Assembly: GCA_001303765.1 (NCBI GenBank)
Contig: LJUH01000003.1
Location: 1 to 43,889, forward strand
Length of the DNA stretch: 43,889 nucleotides
Direction: 5' to 3'
Source of the DNA: Chlamydiae bacterium SM23_39
GTDB lineage: Bacteria > Chlamydiota > Chlamydiia > Chlamydiales > SM23-39
In this document: positions 43,236 through 43,889 of the stretch, piece by piece
Position numbering within the stretch: position 1 is the stretch's first letter
Layout of the letters: each line of letters starts with the position of its first letter
Made by a program: the position numbers and the translations under genes
The notes under the pieces: generated by a model
Database searches by the model: none
The model's input: the letters and a program-made list of their open reading frames with translations, nothing else
What the model was told of the DNA's origin: nothing

Positions 43236-43889
43236 GTGTGCCGTAGAAACATAAGATATGGGAGACAAAATATGAAAATATAAAGCTATAGAAGAAATGG
43301 TGGAAGGCCCACCGAAGACGATCACCAGAGATAGTTTTCAAACTACCTCAAGCTGCTATTGTAAAGAGCAATGGTAGTGAGCATTGAGGGAAAGTCAAAC
43401 AAGATTTGGCAAGTGGATGTCAGAAAGATGAATAAAACTGAATCATTGTTGAAGCATCGTAAGCGGGGAAAATTAGTATCAAAACTGGATGGTACCTGAG
43501 GATCCAGGATAAGTCTATAAGTAGATCTGGAAGCTGTGTAGACGGTACTCGGTGTGAAGATGACATGATTCTGACATAGGTTCTTCTATGGAACTACGGG
43601 AACCAGTCGCTTTGATGATAAAGGAGAAATCCAAGTAGCTAAAACTACAAGGATAAGAGTACTAAAGCAGAGAACTGGGGCGGATCAGTCTGTATGAGTT
43701 GAGAATTTGTTGTAATGACAAAGGAGCAAAGGGACTGAATTAAGCAGTCAAATTTAATAAACAACCGAAAGGGAGGAAATATTTGATGTCCTAGATAGAA
43801 CCTGACCTTACATACAGGTTTTTTCATCACCTTTTTCTGTCAGGTGTTGTTTATCTAACATCTTTTCAAAAGCAAGATGTTTAGATTCT
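43236..43889 (+). mobile_element. group II intron, 5' ribozyme part, running off the window
   Basis: From GTGTGCC (43236), the typical 5' end of group II introns, the base composition rises and the sequence is full of short complementary blocks but has no long open frame. Blocks I recognise from bacterial group II introns are CATCGTAAGCGG, AAACTGGATGGTACCTGAGG, AGTCTATAAGTAGA, GACGGTACTCGGTGTGAAGA, ACTACAAGGATAAGAGTACT and GGGGCGGATCAG, in order (domains I-III). A reverse-transcriptase ORF would normally begin in domain IV. The candidate ATG near 43785 (ATG-TCC-TAG) stops at once, so the ORF may start further on or be broken. Domain V is not in the window. Confidence 0.75.
43799..43889 (+). 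other. hairpin-rich end segment of uncertain nature
   Basis: ACCTGAC (43800-43806) can pair with GTCAGGT (43839-43845), with CCTGAC...ACAGG as an alternative smaller hairpin. CTAACATC pairs with GATGTTTAG (about 43855-43884). It may be domain IV of the intron or flanking DNA if the intron is truncated here. I find no coding frame. Confidence 0.35.

Noticed and set aside
1-43889. CRISPR arrays, tRNA or rRNA genes, replication origin
   Set aside because: I looked for regular direct repeats with spacers, tRNA arms and rRNA signatures and found none. The only tandem repeats are inside coding regions.

Overview
This AT-rich window (roughly 27% GC by eye) comes from a member of the phylum Chlamydiae, probably an environmental or symbiotic lineage rather than the genus Chlamydia. 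The support is a set of chlamydial marker genes and gene orders. There is an HctA-type histone next to yajC, and the block mfd-alaS-(orphan genes)-transketolase, which from memory matches CT748-CT750 of C. trachomatis. There is also the series rnc-accD-ptsN-ptsN(HTH)-clpC-lplA, from memory collinear with CT297-CT285, plus dapL, a CT398-like zinc-ribbon coiled-coil protein and a small MOMP-like porin. The window starts in a broken IS5-type transposase and ends in a group II intron. It may therefore be a whole contig bounded by multicopy elements.

Layout. 1-3.4 kb: IS remnant, a gene-poor stretch, an MFS permease, and a second MFS (metabolite:H+ symporter type) permease on the minus strand behind a clear TPP riboswitch. 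3.4-8.4 kb: Xer recombinase, RNase P RNA, zinc-ribbon protein, MOMP-like protein, hctA, yajC and a glycosyltransferase 9. 8.4-10.3 kb: a secreted Asp-box repeat (sialidase-like) protein between sequences that look like IS ends. 10.3-16.1 kb: mfd and alaS, minus strand. 16.2-18.5 kb: four small orphan genes reading as one operon. One protein ends in a U-box-like domain, a related one ends in a CaaX-like tetrapeptide, and a third shares a motif with that one. 18.7-29.5 kb: housekeeping genes (tkt, dapL, rnc, accD, two ptsN, clpC, lplA) with a TPR-like protein and a multi-pass Inc-like membrane protein between them. 29.5-34.2 kb: an archaeal/eukaryotic-type ProRS, a PpiD-like periplasmic protein and a candidate inclusion membrane protein. 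34.3-39.2 kb: a tightly overlapping operon of hpf, an HsdR-N-like nuclease domain, a DUF115 protein, a MORN-like repeat protein and a second DUF115 protein. 39.3-43.2 kb: der, a SulP transporter, another Inc-like membrane protein and a doubtful small ORF. 43.2 kb-end: group II intron RNA.

How the genes fit together. The housekeeping part covers translation (alaS, proS, hpf, der), RNA processing (rnpB, rnc), repair (mfd), protein quality control (clpC, PpiD-like), fatty-acid and lipoate metabolism (accD, lplA), the non-oxidative pentose phosphate route (tkt) and diaminopimelate synthesis (dapL). The TPP-controlled permease gives a plausible supply of the cofactor that transketolase needs. The accessory part looks like host-interaction equipment: Inc-like bilobed membrane proteins, a U-box/CaaX effector-like cluster, a secreted propeller and a reduced MOMP. 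Gene ends are compact, with several convergent pairs overlapping by 4-18 nt. Several single genes show a promoter -10 box about 6 nt before ATG and no Shine-Dalgarno sequence, which suggests leaderless mRNAs.
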